Shown: positions 46,511 to 54,637 of the stretch, piece by piece | Position numbering within the stretch: position 1 is the first letter of the stretch | Layout of the letters: every line of letters starts with the position of its first letter | From: Alphaproteobacteria bacterium UBA6411 | Lineage (GTDB): Bacteria > Pseudomonadota > Alphaproteobacteria > CAAGCB01 > CAG-977 | Direction of reading: 5' to 3' | Assembly (NCBI GenBank): GCA_002438565.1 | Contig: DJPN01000022.1 | Location: 5,109 to 69,108, forward strand | DNA: 64,000 bases | The notes under the pieces: generated by a model | Told to the model about the DNA's origin: nothing | Databases searched by the model: none | What the model saw: the letters and a program-made list of their open reading frames with translations, nothing else | Made by a program: the position numbers and the translations under genes

Positions 46511-47446
46511 TTAACCCGCGTGTTCAAACGGGTTGACGTTTTCGTTGTGGCTTTCCATCGTTTTGCGGATGTCCAGATACATCAGCACGGGCATCGCGAC
46601 GTAAATCGACGAATACGTGCCGACGATAATGCCCCACAGCATAATCAAGGCAAAGCCCTGCAGCACCGAACCGCCCATGAACAGCATCACAACCAGCATG
46701 ATAATGGTCGACATGCCCGTCAGCAAAGTGCGCGGCAACATTTCGTTGGTTGTTTTGTTAATCATTTCGTCAATCGGCATTTTGCGGTATTTGCGCAGAT
46801 TTTCGCGCATGCGGTCATAGGAAACAATGGTGTCGTTGACGGAAAATCCCGCCAGCGTCATCAGTCCCGCGATAATCGTCATGTCGAAATCCAGCCGGAA
46901 CACGGAAAACAGACCGACGGCAATGATGATGTCGTGAATCAGCGACAGCATTGTTCCCAGCGCGAATTCCCATTCAAAGCGCGTCCAAACATAGGCGGTA
47001 ATCATCAGTCCCGCCAGAATGACCGCCCAAATGCAGTTGCGGATAAGCTCCGCGCCCACACGGGGGCCGACCATTTCAACGCGGCGGATGGTATATTCGT
47101 CGCCCAGTTTTTCACGAATGACGGACGAGATTTTCATCTGTTCCTTTTCATTGTCGCCGCGTCCCAAAGCGGTAATCAAAGCTTCCGTTCCCTGTTCGCC
47201 GACAGGCTGCAAATCGACGCCGAGATCGTCCAGTTTCGCGCGCAGATCTTTCATGTCGATTTTCTGTTCGGCTTGGACTTCCATCAATACGCCGCCCTTA
47301 AAGTCGATGCCCAAATTCATGCCTTGGGTGCAAATCGACACAATCGACACAATCATCATCAACAGCGAAAACACAAATGCGATTTTGCGCGCGCCGATAA
47401 AGTTAATGTGCGTCGGTTTAATGAAATAATGAATCAGTCTAGGCAT
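46511..47446 (-). CDS. secF: Protein-export membrane protein SecF
   Basis: A 311-residue RND-fold membrane protein with six predicted helices. The opening NFIGARKIAFVFSLLMM, the GIDFKGGVLMEV periplasmic motif and TLAGFSVNDTIVSYDRMRENLRKYR are family hallmarks. SecDF uses the proton (or sodium) gradient to complete export through SecYEG. Co-directional with secD, 12 bases apart. Confidence 0.95.
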   Translation of the reverse strand: MPRLIHYFIKPTHINFIGARKIAFVFSLLMMIVSIVSICTQGMNLGIDFKGGVLMEVQAEQKIDMKDLRAKLDDLGVDLQPVGEQGTEALITALGRGDNEKEQMKISSVIREKLGDEYTIRRVEMVGPRVGAELIRNCIWAVILAGLMITAYVWTRFEWEFALGTMLSLIHDIIIAVGLFSVFRLDFDMTIIAGLMTLAGFSVNDTIVSYDRMRENLRKYRKMPIDEMINKTTNEMLPRTLLTGMSTIIMLVVMLFMGGSVLQGFALIMLWGIIVGTYSSIYVAMPVLMYLDIRKTMESHNENVNPFEHAG

Positions 47447-47458
47447 TTCACATTCTCC

Positions 47459-49018
47459 TTACACATTGATTCTTTGCGGCTTTGTGAGCTTCACCCACGC
47501 CAAAATCAGCACTTTTGTCACATAAACGGCCGTAAACACGGACGTCACCAAACCCAAACAGGTGGTAACACCGAACCCGCGGACAGGGCCGTTGCCCAGC
47601 CAAATCAAAATCAACCCCGCAAACAAGCTGGTCAAGTTTGAATCGAAAATCGCGGACGAAGCGTTTTCAAATCCCGCTTCAATCGTGTTCAAAACGGATT
47701 TGCCGTAGCCCTGTTCTTCACGCATGCGTTCGTAAATCAAAACGTTTGCGTCGACCGCCATGCCCAACGTCAGAGCAATACCCGCAATTCCGGGCAAAGT
47801 CAGCGTCGCGCCCAGCGCGCTCATCGCGCCGCACAGCAGCAGCAGGTTCAGCACCAAAGCGATATCGGCGAACAAGCCGAACAGCCCGTAAGTCGCGACC
47901 ACGAACAACAGCACCAGCACCATGCCGACCACGCAGGATTTTTTGCCCGCGTCAATCGAATCGGTTCCCAGTCCGGGACCGACGATGCGTTCTTCAACGA
48001 CTTCCAGCGGCGCGGGCAAAGCGCCCGAACGCAGCATCAGCGCCAAATCGTTCGCGCTTTGAACCGTAAAGCTGCCCGTGATAATGCCCGAACCGCCCGT
48101 AATCGCGGATTTGACTTCGGGCGCGGTAATCACTTTGCCGTCCAAAACAATCGCCAAACGGCGGCCGACATTGTCGCGCGTCGCCGTTCCGAAACGTTTT
48201 GCGCCGAACGAATTGAAACGGAAAGCGACAACGGCTTCCGCCCCTTGGAAATCGGCGCGGGCATCGGTCAGATGTTCGCCGCCGACAATGGATTTGCGTT
48301 CAATGACATAAAACGCGGCGGAAGCGTCCTCGTCCCCCGGAACGACTTTGGAATCGGGGGCGATTTTGCCGCGGCGGGCGTCTTCGACACTGGTCTTTTC
48401 ATCAACGAAATGGAACGACATCTTCGCCGTTTTGCCCAGCAGTTTTTTGACTTCGTTCGGGTCTTCCACACCGGGCAGCTGAACTTGGATACGGTCGGAG
48501 CCTTGACGCATAATCGACGGTTCGCGCGTTCCCAGCTGATCAATACGGCGGCGGACGATTTCAATCGACTGGTCAACCGCGGACGCTTTCATTTTCAGCA
48601 AAGCCTGTTCGGTAAAGCGAACGGACAGCATGTCGCCGTTTTCCGCAACGTCCAGATTGCCCTTGTCGATTTTGCGAATCAGCTCTTTGGCTTTGGCGAT
48701 TTGTTCGTCATTGACGATTTTGACCGTCAAAGCGTCGTCTTTGACAGACAGATTCGTATAGCGCACGTTCTTTTCGCGCAAAGCGATGCGGGCGGCGTCC
48801 ATGACCGCGCTCAGCTGATCCTTGACCACTTGATCCAAGTCGACCTGCAGCAACAGCTGAGAACCGCCCTGCAAGTCCAAACCCAACGTCATCGGCTGCC
48901 ACCATTCGGGCAGTTTGTCCTGCTGCGCCTTGGGAATAAAGTTGGGGACGGCGAAAAACACGCCGACCGCCGTGATTATTCCGATTAAGGCGACTTTCCA
49001 TTTCGGATAGTTAAACAT
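47459..49018 (-). CDS. secD: Protein-export membrane protein SecD
   Basis: 519 residues. The N-terminal LGLDLQGGSQLLLQVD and the periplasmic domain with RIQVQLPGVEDPNEVKKLLG are present, then LTLPGIAGIALTLGMAVDANVLIYERMREE, the conserved RND segment. Partner of SecF. Confidence 0.96.
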   Translation of the reverse strand: MFNYPKWKVALIGIITAVGVFFAVPNFIPKAQQDKLPEWWQPMTLGLDLQGGSQLLLQVDLDQVVKDQLSAVMDAARIALREKNVRYTNLSVKDDALTVKIVNDEQIAKAKELIRKIDKGNLDVAENGDMLSVRFTEQALLKMKASAVDQSIEIVRRRIDQLGTREPSIMRQGSDRIQVQLPGVEDPNEVKKLLGKTAKMSFHFVDEKTSVEDARRGKIAPDSKVVPGDEDASAAFYVIERKSIVGGEHLTDARADFQGAEAVVAFRFNSFGAKRFGTATRDNVGRRLAIVLDGKVITAPEVKSAITGGSGIITGSFTVQSANDLALMLRSGALPAPLEVVEERIVGPGLGTDSIDAGKKSCVVGMVLVLLFVVATYGLFGLFADIALVLNLLLLCGAMSALGATLTLPGIAGIALTLGMAVDANVLIYERMREEQGYGKSVLNTIEAGFENASSAIFDSNLTSLFAGLILIWLGNGPVRGFGVTTCLGLVTSVFTAVYVTKVLILAWVKLTKPQRINV

Positions 49019-49030
49019 AGATATTCCCTT

Positions 49031-49447
49031 TTATTTTTTCGTCAAAAGGTCTTTCAAGCCTTCACCGCCTTTTCTGGCGTTGTCGTTGGCCTGTTCGTCT
49101 TTCAAAAAGTCTTTGTCGACCGCTTCGGCGCGTTTGGCCAAAATACGGTCGCGCACCACGACGACACGCACGCCGTCCGCAATTTCGACCAGCAAATCAT
49201 TCGCGTTCGACCGAATGACTTTGCCGACGATTCCGCCGTTTGTGATGACGGTGTCCCCGCGTGCGACGGTCGACTGCATCGTCATGTGTTCTTTCATCTT
49301 TTTCTGCTGAGGGCGAATCAAAAAGAAGTAGAACACGACGAAAATGACCAGAAATTGGAACAAAATCCGCAAAGGATTGGCGGCGGCCATTGCCGGATCG
49401 GCGGCGACGGCGGCGGCTTCCTGTGCAAAAGCGGGATTGATAAGCAT
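49031..49447 (-). CDS. yajC: Sec translocon accessory subunit YajC
   Basis: 138 residues with a single membrane helix (ILFQFLVIFVVFYFFLIRPQQKKMKEH) followed by a cytoplasmic domain (RGDTVITNGGIVGKVI). Typical N-terminal position in the yajC-secD-secF operon; slightly longer than usual at both ends. Confidence 0.93.
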   Translation of the reverse strand: MLINPAFAQEAAAVAADPAMAAANPLRILFQFLVIFVVFYFFLIRPQQKKMKEHMTMQSTVARGDTVITNGGIVGKVIRSNANDLLVEIADGVRVVVVRDRILAKRAEAVDKDFLKDEQANDNARKGGEGLKDLLTKK

Positions 49448-49527
49448 ACAAAAACTCCGTTTGTTAAAAAATATTTAAACGAAGTATAAAGCGATTTGTC
49501 GGGATTGCAATCATAAAAGCAAAAAAA

Positions 49528-49563
49528 CAGCCCGAACCCCATAAGTCCGAGCCGCTTTTACCC
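49528..49563 (-). terminator. Probable terminator after the metallopeptidase gene
   Basis: An imperfect stem (ACAGCCCGAAC against GTCCGAGCCGCT, several wobble pairs) followed on the minus strand by seven T, 10 bases after the stop at 49573. Confidence 0.5.
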
Positions 49564-49572
49564 CGACGGCGG

Positions 49573-50496
49573 TTACCGCCCGCCGTTTGCCAAGGCTTTT
49601 GCCACCGCGGGATTGACCTGTTGCCGTTTCGGCGGTTCAACATTGCCGTTTGCGTCGCGGACATAGAAGTAATCCGCCGACGTTTTGATTTTCGACCGGC
49701 CGAACAGCTTTAAAGCGTGGCGGATATGACCGCGCTCGATTTCAGCCGCGCTCTTCGCCGTTTTTTCCGAAACGGTGTTTGCGCGGGCGGAAGCGAAAAA
49801 CGCTTCATCGACATAGCCGAATTCCTGCGACAGCTGTTTGGGCGTGATTTCTTTCTTGTACGCGCCCGAATACAGCTTGCCCATTTCCATAAAACCGACC
49901 ACGGAACGGTCATAATTTTCGACATACGACGCATGGTCGTACCACGCTTTGAACGCTTCGGATTTGGCTTTGTCCGCGTCCTTGTCCTTTTCAAAGGAAG
50001 CCTCATACGCTTTCATCATTCCGCCGTGGCGGCTGCAAAAAGCGGCGTAAGTATCGGGTTCGGCTTTGCGCATCTGATAAACGGCGGCGCATTCGTGCGC
50101 CATGGCGTCGGCTTCCAAAGCGCGGACTTCTGCGACATTGGAATACACGCTGTACGAATGGTCGCGTATCGGATTTTGTTCGGAATGGCGGCATTCGTGA
50201 ACAATGGTGGACAGCAGTTTTTCATCGGGAGCTTTTTCGTCCAAAGCGACATACTTGACCGACGGCGTGTACACGCCCAAACAGTTGCCCATATCCCCGT
50301 CAATCCCGATGCAAATGCCGCGCTCAATAGCGGATTCGACGATTTTTTTGCCCAAAGGCGACGCTTTGCAAATGCGGGCAAGCAGTTTTTCGACACGTTC
50401 GGCGCGCGCGGCTTCGCGTTTTTCAACGGCGGCTTTGTCCTCGCGCGATTGGTCAATCGTCGTCATAAAAGCCCCTGAAACACAAATCACCGTCAT
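49573..50496 (-). CDS. Predicted zinc metallopeptidase-like protein (HExRH)
   Basis: The ATG at 50496 has GGAGG eight bases ahead (an in-frame ATG at 50466 also has a site); the product is about 307 residues. LLSTIVHECRHSEQNP carries an HExxH-type zinc motif, and the glutamate-containing helix EVRALEADAMAHECAAVYQMRK about 25 residues later could supply the third ligand, as in short zincin-like domains. No signal peptide is seen, so it is probably cytoplasmic or delivered by a dedicated system. The C terminus is Asn/Gly-rich and ends NGGR, similar to the end of the HNH-like protein (NRGR). Confidence 0.6.
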   Translation of the reverse strand: MTVICVSGAFMTTIDQSREDKAAVEKREAARAERVEKLLARICKASPLGKKIVESAIERGICIGIDGDMGNCLGVYTPSVKYVALDEKAPDEKLLSTIVHECRHSEQNPIRDHSYSVYSNVAEVRALEADAMAHECAAVYQMRKAEPDTYAAFCSRHGGMMKAYEASFEKDKDADKAKSEAFKAWYDHASYVENYDRSVVGFMEMGKLYSGAYKKEITPKQLSQEFGYVDEAFFASARANTVSEKTAKSAAEIERGHIRHALKLFGRSKIKTSADYFYVRDANGNVEPPKRQQVNPAVAKALANGGR

Positions 50497-50637
50497 CGGC
50501 AAATCCTCCAATTTTGTTTAAATTCAAAGTTACCACACTTCTTTTGGACAAAAAAGCTTTTTTTGCAAAATTTTTAAACCTTGCCTTTTGATTAAAAACG
50601 CCTAAATTGATTCAAACGAACATCGGGGGACACGATC

Positions 50638-51900
50638 ATGACCAAAAAGCTGTATTTGACGGACGCGCAACTGAAATCCGAAACGGAGCGGTGCTTGAAC
50701 TGTCCCGAAAAACCGTGCAAAAAAGCCTGCCCCGCGAACTGTTCCCCCGCCGATTTCATCCAAGCGGCGAAACCGCGGACAAATGAAAGCTATGTCAAAG
50801 CCGCCGAGGAAATTCTGAAAGCCAACCCGCTGGGGCAAATGTGCGGGCTGACCTGCCCCGACCGTTTTTGCATGGCGGCCTGTTCGCGAAAAAATCTGGA
50901 TTCTTCCATCCGTATCCCCGCCGTCCAAGCCGCTCTGCTGGAAAAAGCGCGCAAGCTGGGCGGAGTTTCGGCGCCCGCCCCTGTTGCTCCGAACGGCAAA
51001 AACGTTGCAATCGTCGGCGCGGGACCAGCGGGCATGGCGGCCGCCGCCGTTCTGGCGCGCAAAGGATACAGCATCACTTTGTTTGAAGCGGCGAACAAGG
51101 TCGGAGGCGCGGCGAAACTGATTCCCGAAGCGCGCCTGCCGCAGGAAGTCACGGAAAAGGATTGGAATTATATCAAAACCTTCGGCGACATCACGCTGAC
51201 GCTGAACCACCGCGTTGCAAACCCCGTCGATTTGCTCAAAGACGGTTATGACGGCGTCATTGTCGCGGTCGGCGAGCCTCATTCCGCAAAAATGGGCATC
51301 CCCGGCGAAGAATTGGCGGTTTCCTTTATGGATTATCTGAAAGCCCCCGAAAATTACGCTTCCGCGGGAAACGTCGCCGTTTTGGGCGGCGGCGCGGTTG
51401 CGACGGACTGCGCGATTACAGCAAAAACGAACGGCGCCGAAAATGTCGAAATGTTCGTTCGCCGGCGCGTGTGCGATATGCGGCTGACAGCTGAAGAACG
51501 GTCTTGGCTGATGGACAATCAAATCGACATCACATCCATGACCCGCGTTGAAAAGATTGAAAAAACGGGCGACACCTACACGCTTTACACCTGCAAAACG
51601 CGCTTTAACGGCACAAAGCTGGAGGACATTCCCGAAACCACCGTCAAACGCCCCGATTTCGCGCACGTCATTATGGCTGTGGGATCGAAAGCCGACCCGA
51701 AAACCGAAGCCGCCAAAGTCGTCTATGCGGGCGACTGCAATCACGGCGGGTCAACGATTGTCGAAGCGGTCGCTTCGGGCAAAAACGCGGCGAACGAACT
51801 GCATGCGGCTTTGACGGGCGAAATCGAGGAAATCGCCTGCCCCGTCAGCAAAATCGTAACCTACAAAGCCAAATCCTGCACAATCGTCGAAGGCGTTTAA
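50638..51900 (+). CDS. PreT/GltD-like FAD-dependent oxidoreductase with N-terminal Fe-S domain
   Basis: 420 residues. The N-terminal ferredoxin-like domain has CLNCPEKPCKKACPANCSP and GQMCGLTCPDRFCMAAC, eight cysteines for two [4Fe-4S] clusters. It is followed by an FAD site VAIVGAGPAGMAAAAVLARKGY and an NAD(P)H site VAVLGGGAVATDCAI. This is the layout of PreT, the N-terminal half of dihydropyrimidine dehydrogenase, and of the glutamate synthase small subunit. PreT normally works with PreA, which is not adjacent. The substrate is therefore open. Confidence 0.8.
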   Translation: MTKKLYLTDAQLKSETERCLNCPEKPCKKACPANCSPADFIQAAKPRTNESYVKAAEEILKANPLGQMCGLTCPDRFCMAACSRKNLDSSIRIPAVQAALLEKARKLGGVSAPAPVAPNGKNVAIVGAGPAGMAAAAVLARKGYSITLFEAANKVGGAAKLIPEARLPQEVTEKDWNYIKTFGDITLTLNHRVANPVDLLKDGYDGVIVAVGEPHSAKMGIPGEELAVSFMDYLKAPENYASAGNVAVLGGGAVATDCAITAKTNGAENVEMFVRRRVCDMRLTAEERSWLMDNQIDITSMTRVEKIEKTGDTYTLYTCKTRFNGTKLEDIPETTVKRPDFAHVIMAVGSKADPKTEAAKVVYAGDCNHGGSTIVEAVASGKNAANELHAALTGEIEEIACPVSKIVTYKAKSCTIVEGV

Positions 51901-51903
51901 CGC

Positions 51904-51930
51904 AAAGGCGGAGAAAACTCCCCGCCTTTA
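51904..51930. terminator. Hairpin between convergent genes
   Basis: AAAGGCGG and CCGCCTTT form an eight-base perfect stem between the oxidoreductase and hydrolase stops. It lacks a long T run, so it is a weak terminator candidate. Confidence 0.45.
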
Positions 51931-51933
51931 ATA

Positions 51934-52974
51934 TCATTTCAAAGCATTTTTGAAAAACCGTTCCAGCTTGTCAAACGGTATCAAATCAACCCTGTCATAC
52001 AAATCGACATGCCCCGCGTTCGGAACGATGACCAGCTCTTTTGGTTGCGCCGCTTTGGCGTAAGCGTCTTGACTGAATTCAATCGAATGAGCGTTTTCCC
52101 CTGCGATAAACATCATCGGACGCGGAGAAATCGTTTCAATGTCGTTGAACGGATAAAAGTTCATAAACTTCGTGTTTGACGCCAAAGTCGGATGCGTCGT
52201 CGTCAAATCCGTCGCCCCTTTCGGAGTGAATTCGCCGCGTTTTGTACGGTAAAAGCCGTAAAATTCGCGTTCGACGGGGGACGATTTGTCCGTCAATTTA
52301 TGCACCGTCCCGCCTGTATACGCTGTCTTTGCGCCTTTGAATTCGGCTTCGCGCTGTTTTATTGACGCCGCAATGATTTCTTTGCGCTGTTCAAGGGATA
52401 CGCCTTTGCGCAACCCGTTGCGGGACGCCGCCCCCATGTCGTACATGCTGACCGTGGCGACCGCTTTCAGCCGCGGGTCGATTTTGGCTTCGCTGACGGC
52501 GAAACTGCCCGACCCGCAAATGCCGATAACGCCGATTTTGTCAGCATCGACATCGTTTCTGGTTGACAAATAGTCCGCCGCCGCACTGAACGCGTCCGCA
52601 TAGATTTCGGGCGACACGTTGTTGCGCGGCAATCCGCCGCTTTCGCCCCAAAACGGCAAATCAACCGCCAAAGTCACAAAACCTTTTTCCGCCATTTTTT
52701 GCGCATACAGCTGAGCGGACTGTTCCTTGACCGCGCCCATCGGATGCCCGACAATCAAAGCGGGCAGTTTCGCGGTTTGATTTTCGGGCGCATACAGCCT
52801 GCCCGCCACGGTCATGTTGTACATATTTTTGAATTCGACCTTTTCCGATTTCAAAACGTCGCTTTTGTAAAAGTTGTCCGCGCCATTCGGAATATCCGTG
52901 TTTTTGGCGGAAACAGGCGCGGAAAACAAAGCGGTCAGCAACAAAGGAAAAATCTTTTTCTTGCACAGTTTCAT
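51934..52974 (-). CDS. Secreted alpha/beta hydrolase (dienelactone-hydrolase-like)
   Basis: The ATG at 52974, with GGAGG six bases ahead, gives 346 residues opening with a Sec signal (LLLTALFSAPVSAKN). The hydrolase core is seen in LPALIVGHPMGAVKEQSA, VGVIGICGSGSFAVSEAK-type nucleophile elbow and NAGHVDLYD with the catalytic histidine. The elbow reads GICGSG, placing a cysteine where most hydrolases have serine, as in dienelactone hydrolase; the serine two residues later is the alternative. It is divergent from a LysR gene and is probably its target. Confidence 0.78.
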   Translation of the reverse strand: MKLCKKKIFPLLLTALFSAPVSAKNTDIPNGADNFYKSDVLKSEKVEFKNMYNMTVAGRLYAPENQTAKLPALIVGHPMGAVKEQSAQLYAQKMAEKGFVTLAVDLPFWGESGGLPRNNVSPEIYADAFSAAADYLSTRNDVDADKIGVIGICGSGSFAVSEAKIDPRLKAVATVSMYDMGAASRNGLRKGVSLEQRKEIIAASIKQREAEFKGAKTAYTGGTVHKLTDKSSPVEREFYGFYRTKRGEFTPKGATDLTTTHPTLASNTKFMNFYPFNDIETISPRPMMFIAGENAHSIEFSQDAYAKAAQPKELVIVPNAGHVDLYDRVDLIPFDKLERFFKNALK

Positions 52975-53057
52975 TTGAAACCTCCTTGTTTGTTTCATTC
53001 TGATTTTTATGGTAAGGGCGTTTTTTTGCAATAGCAAATACTTATATTGTATGTTAT

Positions 53058-53078
53058 ATTATGCTTTAAAAGCATAAT
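53058..53078. promoter_or_regulatory. Palindrome between hydrolase and LysR genes, candidate operator
   Basis: ATTATGCTT and AAGCATAAT form a perfect 9-base inverted repeat around TAA, 12 bases before the lysR start. LysR proteins usually bind interrupted palindromes in the divergent intergenic region, so this is a candidate autoregulatory site. Confidence 0.5.
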
Positions 53079-53090
53079 AAAGGAAGCTCT

Positions 53091-53999
53091 ATGGAATTTC
53101 GGGTTTTACGGTATTTTCTGGCAATCGCGCGCGAAGGCAGCTACACCAAAGCGGCGCAAAGTTTGAATGTAACCCAGCCGACTTTGTCGCGGCAAATCAA
53201 AGATCTTGAAGCCGAATTGGGGCAGCCGCTGTTTGTCCGTTCGGCGCACGCCGTAACGCTGACGGCGGCGGGATATGTCCTGCGCAAGCGCGCCGAGGAA
53301 ATTTTGGATATAGTCGGCAAAACCAAAGCCGACTTTTCAAGCGCCGACGACGTTTCGGGGGATGTGTACATCGGCGGCGGCGAAACGCAGGGCATGCGGT
53401 TGATTGCCGCCGTCATCGCCGATTTGCGCCGCGATTTTCCCGACATTCGTTTTCATCTGCACAGCGGCAACGCCGAAGACATAACCGAAAGACTGGACAA
53501 AGGATTGTTGGATTTCGGCGTTCTGATTCAGCCGACGGATTTGTCAAAATACGCTTCGTTGTCTTTGCCCGTCAAAGACGTTTGGGGCGTGCTGATGAAC
53601 AAAAATCACCCCTTGGCGCAAAAAGAACGCGTTTTTTCCGACGATTTAACCGGAATACCCTTGCTGTGTTCAAAACAGCTGATTCAAAAACGTGAAACGG
53701 ACAGCCTTTTCAAAAGCTTGTTCGGTGCGAATTTTGAAAAAATGAATATTATCGCCACTTACAACCTGTTATTCAACGCCGCTTTGCTGGCAGAGCGGAA
53801 TGTCGGCTGTGTCCTCTGTCTGGACGGACTGGTTGATACAATGGCGGTTGAAAACATTGTATTCCGCCCCTTGTCCCCGACGGTTGAATCGGGATTGGAC
53901 GTCGTCTGGAAAAAAGGTCAAATCTTTTCCCCCGCCGCCGCGCTGTTTTTGAACCGCTTGCGGGAAACAATCGCGCTTCAACAAACGACTTGCGTTTGA
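53091..53999 (+). CDS. LysR-family transcriptional regulator
   Basis: 302 residues. N-terminal winged helix-turn-helix VLRYFLAIAREGSYTKAAQSLNVTQPTLSRQIKDLEAELG is canonical. The effector domain spans about 90-300 (GDVYIGGGETQG, DFGVLIQPTDLS). It is divergent from the secreted hydrolase, so it probably controls it. Its last 22 bases overlap the convergent B3/B4 gene. Confidence 0.92.
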   Translation: MEFRVLRYFLAIAREGSYTKAAQSLNVTQPTLSRQIKDLEAELGQPLFVRSAHAVTLTAAGYVLRKRAEEILDIVGKTKADFSSADDVSGDVYIGGGETQGMRLIAAVIADLRRDFPDIRFHLHSGNAEDITERLDKGLLDFGVLIQPTDLSKYASLSLPVKDVWGVLMNKNHPLAQKERVFSDDLTGIPLLCSKQLIQKRETDSLFKSLFGANFEKMNIIATYNLLFNAALLAERNVGCVLCLDGLVDTMAVENIVFRPLSPTVESGLDVVWKKGQIFSPAAALFLNRLRETIALQQTTCV

Positions 54000-54637
54000 A
54001 TATCGGCGGCGTTCGCGTATTTTTTCAGCAGTTCCGCCAGATTGTCCAGCCAAGTTTGCAGTTCGTCCGCTCCGTCGAACGCGTAAATCACATACAGCAG
54101 ATTTTTGCGTCCGCCCGCCGTTATCATCGTGCGGCGGCTGTCCGAAGTCGGATTGCCGAACACGCTTTCGTCGTCGTACAAAGCGGGCAAGTGCTCAATA
54201 TTCAGAACGTCTTTGCCGATGCCTTTGTACTGTTCACCGTCGGGCGCGCGCTTCCAAACGATTTGCCCTTTGATTGCCGCGCGATCGTAAGACCCCAGCG
54301 AATACCCCGACGCGACGGAAATCATATTGTTGATGTCAACGGCGTTGTTGATGCGGTACAGCCCGTTTCCTTTGGCGATGCGGCGCAGCATCGCTTCGGC
54401 GGAGTTGCGGTATTTCAGCGGGTCTTTGCCCAAAGCCTTGTACGCTTTGCGGGTCGCGGCGACATGCGGATTTTGCGCCACTTTTTCCAGCGTGTAATCG
54501 TCCTGCATCGCGTTGATTGTTTCATCAAAATCCGCCAGCAAATCCGCCGGGCTTTCGGCGACATCCGCCGAACACGTCAAAATCCCCAAAGCCGCTTCGG
54601 GAACAGCGGCTGAAATTGTTGTATCAATCCGAATCAT
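53978..54637 (-). CDS. Solo B3/B4 tRNA-synthetase-type domain protein
   Basis: The 219 residues match the stand-alone B3/B4 domain of phenylalanyl-tRNA synthetase beta: HVAATRKAYKALGKDPLKYRNSAEAMLRRI, NNAVDINNMISVASGYSLGSYD, then GNPTSDSRRTMIT and NLLYVIYA. Such proteins may edit mischarged tRNA or act on related amino-acid adducts. The start shares a base with the TolC-like stop. It overlaps the convergent lysR end by 22 bases. Confidence 0.85.
   Translation of the reverse strand: MIRIDTTISAAVPEAALGILTCSADVAESPADLLADFDETINAMQDDYTLEKVAQNPHVAATRKAYKALGKDPLKYRNSAEAMLRRIAKGNGLYRINNAVDINNMISVASGYSLGSYDRAAIKGQIVWKRAPDGEQYKGIGKDVLNIEHLPALYDDESVFGNPTSDSRRTMITAGGRKNLLYVIYAFDGADELQTWLDNLAELLKKYANAADIQTQVVC

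Noticed and set aside
50602..51744. Minus-strand frame of 380 codons opposite the PreT-like gene
   Set aside because: Translation is Gly/Arg/Phe-rich without any recognisable motif, while the plus strand encodes a clear Fe-S flavoprotein.
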